NCBI GenBank assembly: GCA_014549065.1
Contig: JACDOX010000141.1
Span: forward strand, 1,402,884 to 1,466,883
Direction of reading: 5' to 3'
DNA: 64,000 bases
Source: Cardinalis cardinalis
Lineage: Eukaryota > Chordata > Aves > Passeriformes > Cardinalidae
Part shown: piece by piece, positions 48,701 to 60,282 of the stretch
Layout of the letters: every line of letters starts with the position of its first letter
How positions within the stretch are numbered: the first letter of the stretch is position 1
The notes under the pieces: generated by a model
What the model saw: the letters and a program-made list of their open reading frames with translations, nothing else
Told to the model about the DNA's origin: nothing
The model's database searches: none
Position numbers and translations under genes: made by a program

Positions 48701-49590
48701 GTCTGGCTGTGCTATGTTGCTGTCCAGCAGATAGATTGTTCACGGTTATATGCTGCTTACATTTTGTGACTCATATTTAGTCTTTCTCTCTTCCTGTCTT
48801 CCTTTCCCACTATGCCTGAAAACCGGTGGAAATGGAAAGTAATATTATTTTTGAGTATATACTTCAAAAAACAACTATCAGTGTGATATATTCTGATACA
48901 ATAAGATGTAGAGTAATTTTTTAAAACTAGAACCTCTGAATAGTTTAAAACTATATATTCTTAAAGACTTGTATTTCTTGAAGGGATAGAAACTTGATTT
49001 TTTTCTTAAGTAAGTTATGAGGATTGAGTCAGGTGATATTTTATAGTTTGCAAGTAACAATGACTTCCCATATAATTTCAGTTGGGGTCTTTGGAAGGGA
49101 GAGGGAAGAGAGGAATTTTTAAAAGACTAATGATTGTTTTGTCACATGTTGTCATGTCTGAGGACTACAAAGCTTCCTGATTCTGTAGATTGTTTTTTCA
49201 AACATTTATAGTCTTTAAATGTTTCAGGTCTGAGAAGACACCAGTTGTGTTATGTAAGTCACAGAGCAATGTAATGACAATTATTGGCTGTCTAGCAGTG
49301 ATCCAAATTTTCTTCTTTCTCAGATAAAATTTGAAATCTATTTCAAGCNTGGCACTTAATGTTCTTAGGACACAACTTTGCTACACTTAAGTAGCAAAAT
49401 ATGCATTCACCATTCTATAAGGTTATTGTAAACTGATGCAACCAATCAAAGAAATGAGTTTTGGGAGTTTCTGGAANCCATTGGGTTCCCTTACAGTTCA
49501 AAAATGTTTAAAATTAATATTGCATATTAGTGTTAAGAAAATAAAATAGTTCAGTGAAGCACCTGGTGTACTCTTATTTACTATTTTGCA

Positions 49591-49922
49591 GCATCTTGCA
49601 ATTGGCCTTGTTGAACCTCATGAGATTGCCATGGGTCCACTCCTCAAGCTTGTGCAGATCCATTTGGATGTTATTCCATTCTTCAGGCCTGTCAGCTGCA
49701 CCACTGAGCCTGGTGTTGTCTGCAAACATGCAGACAGTACTCTGAATGCCATGGAATGAATAATTGATTTAATCCCACATTGATGAAGGCATTAGACAAT
49801 ACTGGGCAGTACAGACCCCCTGAGGGAAACAAGCCATTACTGATCTTCATCTGGNTGCTGAGCCACTCACCACTACCTTCTGGATGTAACCATCCAGCCA
49901 GTTTCTTATCCACCAAATAGTC
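49591..49922 (-). mobile_element. Older CR1 LINE ORF2 fragment, right-hand part on its own strand
   Basis: Read on the - strand this is a diverged CR1 reverse-transcriptase region. The + strand shows CTTGTTGAACCTCATGAGATT, GGTGTTGTCTGCAAACATGC, TTGATGAAGGCATTAGACAA and CCAGCCAGTTTCTTATCCACC, which match the reverse complement of CR1 ORF2 around motif C and the conserved PQGSVLGP block. It is cut at 49,922 by a younger CR1 and resumes at 50,253. Frames are broken. Confidence 0.85.
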
Positions 49923-50252
49923 ACGGAATCATAGAATAGTTTGGGTTGGACAGGACCTTAGAGTCCATCTAGTTTCAAGCCCTGTGGCAGGGGCAAGGAC
50001 ACCTTTCACAAGGCCTGGTTGCTCAGAACCCTATCCGACCTGGACTGACATTTCCAGGGNTGGAGCATTTACAACTGCTCTGGGCAACCTGTCCCTATCT
50101 CTNACCACTTTTCTTTCTAATATCTAACCTACACCTACCCTATTTCAGTTTAAAGCCTTGTTCTATCACTGTGTGCCTCTCTAGCTCTCTCATAGGCTCC
50201 TTTTAGATGCTGCAAAACCCCATTAAGGTCACCTTGGAGGCTGAACAATTTC
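49923..50252 (-). mobile_element. Younger CR1 3' end inserted into the older CR1
   Basis: It begins ACGGAATCATAGAATAG, the CR1 terminal repeats in reverse, followed by GGTTGGACAGGACCTTAGAG, and ends near GGAGGCTGAACAATTTC, where CR1 5' truncation occurs. About 330 bp, all 3' region. Sequence on either side belongs to one continuous older CR1, so the order of insertion is clear. Only a two-base repeat (TC) is shared at the junctions, in line with CR1 making little or no target-site duplication. Confidence 0.88.
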
Positions 50253-50408
50253 CATCCATCAAATACAGATCTCTCAATTTACAGAGAAGGGTGTTGTGGG
50301 AGACAATGTCAAATACCTTGCAGAATTCCGGGTAGATGGCATCCATAGCTCTTCCTTTGTCCACAGCTTGCTTTATTCTTGTTCCAATAAGTACTCAACA
50401 AATTTCAT
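50253..50408 (-). mobile_element. Older CR1 LINE ORF2 fragment, left-hand part on its own strand
   Basis: Resumes as CATCCATCAAATACAG, then GGGTGTTGTGGGAGACAATG, GTCAAATACCTTGCAGAATT and CATCCATAGCTCTTCCTTTG. On the - strand these encode the LDFSKAFDTVSH-type motif A region of CR1 reverse transcriptase in degraded form. The similarity fades near 50,408, where the copy is 5'-truncated. Confidence 0.83.
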
Positions 50409-53400
50409 ATAAGGCATTATAGTTATAGGCTAAAAAAATGGGGAGGNGTGGGAAGCTATGTAGTTTTCTGTACTTAATAATCAGAAGAAAATTAGACTTG
50501 CCTAAAAATATGTTTTACAAAGAGTTAAACATTCNAAAATATGTTTACAAAGAATTTAAAACTTTCTGATCGGTTTACTTTAGAAGGTGGAATGATCCCA
50601 GAGAGACATTGTAATTGTGCTGAAACCTTCTTAACCTTTTGCATGTTAAGGTTTTATCGTACCTAAACATAATGATCAAGATGGAACAGAGATAGTGACC
50701 TGGAAATGAGGCAGGGGGACGCACACTACAGTAGGGATGAAACAAAAGGGTCATCTTTCACATGCTTAATATTACTGCAATAGCCAGGGTTTTGGTACTG
50801 TTCTGTAAAACTGATAACTGTATCAAACAGCAGGTTCCAAGCCCATTAATCTGCAAATGCCTTCTCCATTTCTATGCAGTAAAATCTATAGGAGAGAGGT
50901 TGACATAAGAGTCAAATTCTTACCTTAAAAGTATTAAAGATATTAATGGGGCAAAAGACAGTAGCTGCTACACAAGCTAAATTTCATACGTCTCAGAAAT
51001 CTAGCAGAAATTTCATGCTGTTAGCAATCTAGTACTCAGTAGCAAAAATAGACTTCTTATTGTTCTTCAAAACAAACAAAAAGATCTGACAGAATTGAGG
51101 TTTACCAGTGTGATCTTGAACTCTACCAAGACATCAATCAGTAGCAAAACTGGCACTTTAGGTAATACAAAATTAAGTGAATAACCCCACAATACTCATT
51201 CTGCTGTCTGTGGAGGAAACTTAATGCACCCAAAACACAGCTCTGTAAAATACATCTCCATTTGTCTTTAGCCTGTACAGAATAAAAGCAACATAAAAAT
51301 GATATACTGCCAAATTATATGCAGCTAAATTTCATAACTATGATGTTGTGTACTGTGTACAATCTTTCACTTCTATACTTTTAGCATCATCCAAAGTTAT
51401 TTATTTCTTTATTATTTGACTGGTTATAATCCTTAGGGCAAGTTATGTCTAACTAAGGACATGTACAATGCAGTCTTAAAAGGAGTTGAGAATGTGTTGA
51501 TACTCTTGAACCACAGTGGGATATATTCTGTGATCTGACTCTTAGGAATGTGGTAAGGGAGTTGGGTCAACTTAAGAGTCTGTTAAGGCTTTGTAATACA
51601 ATCTTCATTAAGTTCCTCAAACAAGTCTTCCAATNTACACTTTAAAGCACATTATGTCTTCTGTTTTAAATAATTCCCATGTTATTTTATAAACATTCCA
51701 GTTCTTCANAGATCTGAATTTAGATTGAATTTGTTTTTTTTGAAGGAAACAGAACTTTTAGAGAAGTTAACATCTTCTGATGAGTGTAATATGCAACAGA
51801 GAAAATGCATAAGACTGTGTTTTAAGGTTTAAGTTTTNGGGGGGGTGGTGGTGAAGAGTTGGTTCACTTTGAGCACTTGCAAGTAGGTTTTTGACCATTG
51901 CTGCATACCAGGTGACTGTGTTTCTTGCTTACAAATACTGTAAGCCAAAGAGAAGTCAGAAAAGTTAATGTGGACTAATAATAAGAGAGTATGTAGGAAA
52001 CTTTAATCATTTGAGACCTCTGAGAAAATTAATAGATATCAATGGAAAGCCTACTATTGATTCTACTAGATATTTATTATTTGAGACAAATTGTTTTCAA
52101 AAATGTATTATTTGATAAACAGTTGCTGTTGCANTTGTTTGTATTTCATAATATAATTCCAGGATATTGTGCTAATAGTTGTTACATGGTAGTTATCTCT
52201 TAGGCTTTTGCTTAATGCTTGAGATAATTTATGTTTTTATCNTATTTATTCTCAGGATTTCTATAGGTTGCTAGCTCACCTTCAGTAAAACACACTGTTA
52301 TGAATTCAGCCTAAATGATTAGTCAAACAGATGTGAGAACAAAGGGTTTTGTTCTGCAATGCATTTTGGGTTTTTCTGACCTTTTGGTTCCATCAAATAT
52401 AAGCTTGAATAAGTGTTGATCTTAAATATACAAGGACACTTTATTCACTATAGACCCAGTTTCTCCCATGTATAGGAAACATAAATACCCAGACACTGCA
52501 ATATATTACCTGAAACTTGATGTTGCAATATGCTATGTACCATCNTGAAAATATCTCGCCCAAACCTATATAATATTATTATCATTTACTGATAATATTG
52601 CAAGTTTATTTCATTTCAGCTGTAGTTGTAGAAGCATCGCAAATAATGAGGTAGAGAAATAATTAGTGGGAAAAGAAATATTTTGGACAGAATATGTAAA
52701 ACTCCATAATGATTTTTGGGCCTAGGGGAGAGATGAGAAGTCCAGGAAAGTACATCAGTGTAAAACGAAAAACTGTTAGGGCATGAAAAGCAATTAGGAA
52801 CTTGGATACAAATGCTGAAGCCTGGGGAAGAACATTTGTCTTTCATGGTGGATTAAAACTGCTTCAGCCATTCCCAAACTTCCATGTTGTTTTTGTGAAT
52901 GTGGGAACTGATTGCATGACACAAACAAAATATACTGTCTTATTGAAGCTAAATACTTAGAGTTGTTAGAAATAACGACAGTACACTCTATAATATAAAG
53001 TGNGAGGTTTCTTACAGTTGTTTTTGAGTGCCTTCTAATTTTTTTTAGTATCCAAATTGTGTTAGTATACACTNCTTTGCTACATTTAATCTGCAGATAA
53101 AACAAAACTTTGTTTTATGTTATTTAGAAAATATCACTATGAATTAAAATAAAATGTATATTGTCACCTTGCTTGCTGGGGTTTTTGAAGGTTTTCTTTT
53201 GGCAGTTTTTGGGGGTTTTTTGTGGCTATTTGTGAAGTGCTTTATAAATATCGGTGTGTATTGTGGGCATCTGTGCCTGGCAGTTGGCATGCTTTATGGA
53301 GTTTATTCAACTTCTTAAAACAACTAAAAATTTATTTTTAAATGAATGAATTCTACCTAAAGCTGTGTCCTGCAGTTAAAAAGGCGGCATAGAATAATAA

Positions 53401-54264
53401 TAAATAAAAATCATTAAGTTTGAATTACATGCATTAAGCTGTATTCTTAAATAAATCATCTTCCTCTGAGGGATTGTCTAAACAAACAAAACAGATTTCA
53501 AAAGACATTTCCTGATTCACTGGTCCGTGACCATGACAGTACAGTGGAAAGGATTCAAATAATGGTTTTGCTGTATTTCTGAGTCTCATGACCAAGAGCC
53601 TAGAAAAAAATTCTACCAATAAAAAATTATAGAATTCTAAACTGATTTGCAGTGCAGAGCTCCTACAGTCTGCTTCCTGNGAATTTGCTCTGTGTCATTT
53701 CAGCTTGAAACACCAAAATCAATCAGTTTTAGAAACCAGGATCATGCCTAAAATTAAGAAAAAAACTAGCAGACTTCACAATACGGTTTGGGTATAGGCA
53801 GAATTTTTTTGTGACTTATATCTTGATTAATTTTAGTAATGCTTCTGAAATTTGGAATGAGATGTATATTCTAAATCAAAATGGATAAAATGTGTAAAAG
53901 TCTAAATAAATTTTAATTTATTTCAGCATTTTGAGTGCAGCTGTGTCTAAATGTAGTTGAAGTTAATTACCAGCAGCACTACTAGCTTGAAATTATTTTT
54001 AATAGAGGAGTTATTTAATTTTTTTTAGGATCCTAGTGAAATTACAGACTGAAAGATATAATGTGATGGCTTCTCCTTGTATTGTATTGTGTTATTATAT
54101 GTTCTTTCATTAAAGCATGCTAATATATGTTAAGTTGGGANGATTGCATTTGGTATTAGGGATCCTTAGCTAAGACGCTGAGACTTTTGCTGCAATATTT
54201 TGCAATNATTTTATGATCTAAAGATATGTTAAAAAAAAAGAAGCATTAGAAGTACTGTGAACTG

Positions 54265-54470
54265 TTAGAGCTGTTGTCAGCACTCCAAGTTCTCCCCCAA
54301 GGTCTACACCATTCTGCCCANATGCCCTGAGGTCCAGGGCTAAACTGTGTCCAGCTCTGGTACAGGTACAGCTGCCCAGGAGCTGGCAGAGCTGGCCTGG
54401 GTTAAGTACTGTCAAACAGCTGCTCTGTGAGACACAGCTGTGAGTTCAGACCCTTGGTCTTTCCCTAAGA
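54265..54470. repeat. GC-richer patch, possible old dispersed repeat
   Basis: CCTGAGGTCCAGGGCT and CCCAGGAGCTGGCAGAGCTG stand out from the surroundings. No ends, target-site duplication or coding motif could be defined. A short - strand frame across it (54,218-54,415) has no family resemblance. Confidence 0.3.
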
Positions 54471-55248
54471 TGTGTTGTTGGACTCTACCCTAACCTTTAC
54501 TTATCCTAACATCACNTTACTGACCTGATGTTAGATGTGTCTCATCACTGTGGATTAGTCTAGTGATCACAGAGCTATGGTTTTTACCCTGACTTCTTCC
54601 ANTTTAGGTTCATGGTATGCAAATGTCTATTTGATAAATATTTTCTTAATTACAAGTCTGTACCTCATTAATGGATATGCAAAGAATTGGTTTCTATTAA
54701 AATTTAAGTTGACCTCATGTCTTTACTGCAGAATATAATGATGGCCCACTATAACACTTANTTTTTTGGTTTTGTGATACTAAAGGACTAATGATAGTGT
54801 CAAGGTTTTTATAAGAAAAAATCAAACCAAACCGATAACAGCAACACCCACAGAACCCTGCAAAGCCTGGATGTGCAACATACAAGATCTTTCAGCTTAC
54901 TAGTATTTGTCAGGTTCTTAAATGAAAAAANTTTGTAAGATGTTTTCTAGATCTTAAGCACTGAAATACACTTTCTTTCTATAGTGATGGACAGTTAGCA
55001 ACCACAGGTCCTCAAAATCCTTTTTCCTTCAGTGCAATTGTTCTCTAACCCACTGCAGGATAAAGGATGGACGTCTGGTGTGGTTAACTTCCCTTATGAG
55101 GGCGCTGTGTAGAAGGGTGCTTTCTTTTCTGTCTATTGTATATTTATCTAAGGAAGGAGGAGGCCTGTTCCTGTTAATTAGTGAGAACAGACAATGCTTT
55201 CTATATACAGTATCTTGAGAACAGAAAGAGTCCATTTCATGTGGATGC

Positions 55249-55284
55249 CTTTTTCTTTTTCTTTTTTTTTTCTTTTTTTTTTGT
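55249..55284 (+). repeat. T-rich pyrimidine tract
   Basis: A run of T with regularly spaced C, about 36 bases long. Confidence 0.85.
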
Positions 55285-58200
55285 TAAAGTGTTTCAGCTA
55301 CTTTCAGCTATGTCAGGGTCTCTGCCAAAGTTGCTATAGAGGAGCAAGGCTTTGAAATGCTCTAAGAATTCTGGTACTGCTTTTAATAAATGAAAATAGC
55401 TATCAGTAATGCATTAGTGCATTATAGGACTTTCAAATCACTGCACCCAGACTGTGATGAATCACAGTATGAAGTGAGAATAAATGTGCTGAAAAACACA
55501 GTGAGAGTCTGTTTGCTCTTGCGATGTTAACTTCAACTGAAAATAGTGTTTTAGAAATGTGGAAGCTCTTACCTTAATTTTCAAGATATACTATTGAGAA
55601 GAGATTGTAAGTCACCTAATCTAAAGCTTCATTGTAATGAGCAACCTGNCCTCTGATACTGTTCATAAATTGATCAAATTTCCTTTATAGCTTTAATCCT
55701 TAAATCTTTGTGCTAGGTACATATGTCTAAAGTATTTTTACTACCACGGACTAACTGTATGTACTTCATATCTTTGTGGTCACAATACGGCAAGGCGAGT
55801 ACTAGAAATAAATTCCTTTGGGTTGTAATAGCAATATGGAAGAGGATATNGCCTTGTTGATGCTGGTATCCTATTATTTTTCAAGTTCATGGCAAAATCC
55901 TTAGAAACAGAATTGTGATATAGTTCCTTCTTCATTCTCAGTCATTCATCAGAAGGAATTTGATAGATGCTGATTTGCATATTCTGAAACAAGTTCTCTT
56001 TTGGACAGCACACTTAATTTGGGACACTCAAGAATAAAACTTGCCTGTAGAACACACTACACATGAGCCTTTAGATGGAACTGATTTTTCCAGTACCAAA
56101 AAAANCTGGTTAAGTACTTGAAGGAGTAATTTAGTGCCATGCTTGATAAATGATCAGTAACATTGTGTCGTCTATTAGTAGTGCATAGTACAGTACAGAA
56201 ACATATTCATATTGATTTCACTATGTTTTGTTAGTGAGAAGACTCTAAAAAATAATTGGGAAATCCACGATAGCNAAATAAAGTTACAAATTCATAGTAG
56301 AATATATTTCCAACATCCTTGAGTATAAATGATTGTCTTTTTAAATCCCTCATTATTTAACAGAGGAAAGCCATTTTCTGAATTTGTCGAAGTAATATAT
56401 TAAAAGAAGCCAAAATGCATTTTGATAGGAATACTGTCTCAGGAATAATGTGGACAGATCTGTACTAGCGCCATATTAGTGAAACAAAATATTCCACACT
56501 AAGTTTATGCAACTAACTTGGTTTTTTAGCTTAACTTGGACAATTTTTCATTTGGGATCTGAATCCTTCTTAATATGGAAAATTAATAATAGTGCAGTAT
56601 TTTCTGGGTGACATTAAAAAAGATTCTGTTGTTCTTGGCTTAATCATTAGTGGTTGTACAAAAAAGCAATGACCAAAAAAAAAAAATCACATTAGAAATT
56701 ACTGACCAAATGAAAAAAGGCAGTGGAAAGCAATTAAGTAAACCATTGTAAGGATTATGAAGGTTGTAGATTACTCTGGGTTATACCACTCCATAAAACT
56801 GATTTTCATCTTCGTATCTGTAACCCTTNCAGGAAAGAAATCTCTCCTGAAAAGACTCCTGAGTGGTTTCTATGCTCTGAAGAATATAAAAATCCCTGAC
56901 AGGGTAGTACTGTTTCTCTTGAAACTATACATTCATTACTTTTCCATCAGAAAAGTTAGACAACTGGTGTGCAAAATGTTCTTTCCTACTTAACCCCTGC
57001 TAACAGTGGTACATACTGTAGAAACTACTTGATTATGTCAAAGGAAAAGCGCTTTGATGTAAAGAACATCCTATTTTATGATCTCCTTTTTCATTTTGCA
57101 AGATCTTTGCCAACTCTTAAAAAAAAAAAAGAATCCCTCTTTCATAAAGATTTGGTAATACTAGAAATACGAGGTCTCATAGTAACTAATTTTCTGTGTT
57201 AACGCAAATCACATCTCTTCCTACGGTATTTATGGTGCCTTCTTAGATCAGCACTGGTCTGACCAAAAGTATGTGGTCTATTTTAGGTGCTGAAAAAGGG
57301 ACTGAGGAAAGAGAGATTTATTGCAGGTGCAAAGGTAGCAGCCCAGGAAATTACTTCAGAACAGATGAAATACCTATTACGTACAGCCAGTTCTCTGGCT
57401 TCAGACATCAATTAGAGATTTAATGTTTTCCCTAGAGACTGAAGTAGTTTTATTTTGGGTGCATTGATCTACTGCAACTGTGTACAATTAACTAATACTG
57501 GATGAGTAAACATCAATGTAAGTAAAATTTATGATTCCTATCTTTAGCAAGTAAATAGGAAACACAAGTAAACATGACCTGTTAATTTATTGTTTAGATT
57601 TGTAAAAATAATATGATCATTAACACGGGGTAATATTTGTTTGAATGTATAATATTTAGATTTCTGATTTTTTTATAAATCAGGGAGCAATAAACATGCT
57701 GGAGTAAAATTAAATACACCAAAAATGTGGAAGAACAAGTCATTAAATGGCTTTTGAAAAATTACAGTAAATTTTCCTAATGTTGTATGGCAATTATAAT
57801 ATTTAAAATTACAATGTTAAGCCTCATTACACAGAATTGTAATTTTTACTATGTGTGGATCTTTTGTTTTTCAGCATAGAAATAGGATTCACACAGATGT
57901 CAGCACTTCAAAATCACTAGAAAAATGTTTCACAAAACTGTATCTCTATAGCTGCTTATGACTGTAACTAGCAATTTTATGTTGTTTAGAATTTGAGATT
58001 TGAAATTGTAGTCTTTCTTTTGAAATAATTTGTCACTATTAATTCAATTTTTTTTAAATTTTGTTTTATATTTAATGTAAATGAAGTTCTCTAATTAAAT
58101 GCATGTATCAATATGTGAAATCTCTTTAATAATTTTTTTTTAATATGGAGCAAATTACTGGCTTTTTAGTTTGGCCTGTGTGTTGCTTATTGCCAAGAAA

Positions 58201-59346
58201 AGAGCCACCAGCACATATCTCTATGTTCNGGTAGTTTACCTTAGCTGATATATATAACCATAAATAGGAAATTATTATATGTAGGTGAGGAAAAATAAGA
58301 TATGAGAAACATGCCTCACATTCCTGCTAAGTATTTTTAAGCATTTCTTAAATAAATGTTAAATAAGAATTTATTTTTGAATGACTGACTTTGAAAGTAC
58401 AATAAAAGAAAAACCTAATTTCATCAAAGCTTAATTTCATTTTAATTAAAGTAATTTCAGGCTGAAAATTTTATCATGCTGTGATTATACAGTTTTCTGT
58501 ACATGGATTAATTTACGGTACAAATTTTAGTATTCCTGCTCTGTACTGACAAGAATACTTAGACTTTACNTTTCATGTGAAGTAGCTGGTCTATGAAGCT
58601 TTTTTCCACAGTTCCTCCCAACAGTCTATTGGATTTTCACTTACAAGTAGGATGTTTGAAGTAGTGGTTTTCTGCACCAATGTTTTGAATACTTCTGTTT
58701 TGCAGAAACAAATGTGAACAATGTGTTGCTGTCACAAGGAAGTGGAGAATTCAAGACACTGTACTGCTAAAGAAAATAGTTTATTGTAATGCTATTTGCC
58801 TTGGTACAAAAAATGCTTTAAAAACCTTAAAGTAGTTTTCAAACAAATCTATTTTATATATTCCTCCAGTGCTCATCCTTTTAGTATTACAGACTGAAAA
58901 GATAAACTCTCTCACTCTGTGGGGGTTCTTCATTTAGCTTCTTGGAATATTTATTTCTGTCTCACTGATTTCTCTTTAATTGGAGCCAATACAGAGGGGG
59001 AATATTTTTGAAGAGTAGTTAAGCAATCTGTTTACATTGGTTGAAGTAAGATTCAGTTTAATAACTTCTCTGTAGCTCTTGCATGTCAACTTTTGTTATT
59101 TATGGATGGGTACTGTTCTTTGCCTTGTCATAGAGGACTGTGTGGTTACTAGTCATGGGCAGAGATTTGTGTTATATGCCCTGCTGTACTGGTGGCTTTA
59201 AAAACTAAGGGATTAAGGTCTAGAATTGAGAGGTATTACATTTTTTCACATAAGAATATCCTTTATGCCCTCAGTATTTATTTAAATTGTTTCTTCACTT
59301 CAAAATCTCTTTTCCTGTACAGCATTTTATCCTTAACTCCTACCCC

Positions 59347-59575
59347 GGTAGGTTTAGTTTGGATATTAGGAAAACTTTCNTTAATGAAAGGGTGACCAAA
59401 CATGGAATAGGCTGCCTAGGGAGTGGGTTGAGTCACCATCCCTGAAAGTATTTAAAAGGTGGGTAGACATGGCACTTAAGAAAGAACATGGCTTAGCAGT
59501 GGACCTGGTTAAGCATTTGCTTAACAGTTGGGCTTGATCTGAAGGGTCTTTTCCAGCCTAAATGGTTCTGCGATT
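59347..59575 (+). mobile_element. CR1 LINE 3' end
   Basis: GTTTAGTTTGGATATTAGGA, AATAGGCTGCCTAGGGAGTG, GAGTCACCATCCCTGAAAGT and TTTTCCAGCCTAAATGGTTC match the CR1 3' UTR, ending at GGTTCTGCGATT. About 229 bp remain. It is non-coding and 5'-truncated. Confidence 0.92.
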
Positions 59576-59683
59576 TAACTCCTACTTAAAGTAGAAGATC
59601 CATCACTGTGAAGAAATGACTGTTGAAATCATAGAGCAAATGGACCAAAACTAGACTGTGAAAAATAGTATTGGCAGTATTTT

Positions 59684-60282
59684 CACAGAATCAAAGAATA
59701 AGATGAGTTGGAAGGGAGCCACAAGGATCATAAAGTCAGAATCCTGGCCCTGCATGCAACAGCCCCAACAATCACACCCTGTACCCTAGAGTATTGGCAA
59801 ACACTTCTGGAACTCTCTCAGGCTTGGTGATGTGACCATGCAGGTGTAGACTCCAATGAAGTTTCCCTTCAGTCTCCTCTCCTCCAGGTTGAAGAGTTCA
59901 AGTGACCTCAGCCACTCCTCATGCAGATTTCCCTCAAGGGCTTTTCTCCATCCTTGTTTCCCTCCTTTAGACACATTCTAGTAGCTTAATATCTTCTTTA
60001 TACTGTGGCATTCAAAACTGCCCTCAGCACTTGGTGAGACCACCCCAGTGCAGAGCAGGACAATCCCCTCCCTTGCCTCAAGGCATGAGGACAGAGCAGG
60101 ACAATCCCATCCCTGGCCATCCTATGCCTCAGACCCCCNCAGGACACAGGTGGCCCTCCTGGATGCCAGGGTGCTGCTGACTCAGGTTCAACTTTTTGTC
60201 AACCAGAACTCCCAGGTCCATTTCTGTGGCACTGCTTTCCAGCATCTCATTCCCCAGTCGGCACATACTTCTGGGGTTACCG
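59684..60282 (-). mobile_element. CR1 LINE 3' region, inverted, with internal deletion and duplication
   Basis: It starts CACAGAATCAAAGAATAAG (reverse of the CR1 end), then GTTGGAAGGGAGCCACAAGG and CCCTGTACCCTAGAG. Near 59,840 the match jumps from the CTTGGTGATGTGACCAT block to TAGACTCCAATGAAG, so roughly 150-200 bp of the usual sequence is missing. It continues through CTCCTCTCCTCCAGGTTGAA, TATACTGTGGCATTCAAAAC and CATCTCATTCCCCAGTCGG. A 41-bp internal duplication (CAGAGCAGGACAATCCC at 60,051 and 60,092) is present. It faces the CR1 at 59,347-59,575 tail to tail with 108 bp between. Confidence 0.92.

Larger units (their letters stand above)
40012..49590. other. AT-rich non-coding stretch, probable intron
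   Basis: No gene is recognised. It holds a G/T-rich tract (43,788-43,882), a perfect hairpin (45,685-45,720), a 16-base poly-T near 48,221 and one exon-like segment at 41,100-41,147. Single N bases are common. Confidence 0.55.
50409..59346. other. AT-rich non-coding stretch, probable intron or intergenic DNA
   Basis: No gene is recognised. A GC-richer patch lies at 54,265-54,470 and a poly-pyrimidine run at 55,249-55,284. Single N bases continue at high frequency. Confidence 0.55.

Noticed and set aside
54236..54480. Third solo LTR
   Set aside because: No TG...CA ends or direct repeats could be located, so only a GC-rich patch is reported.
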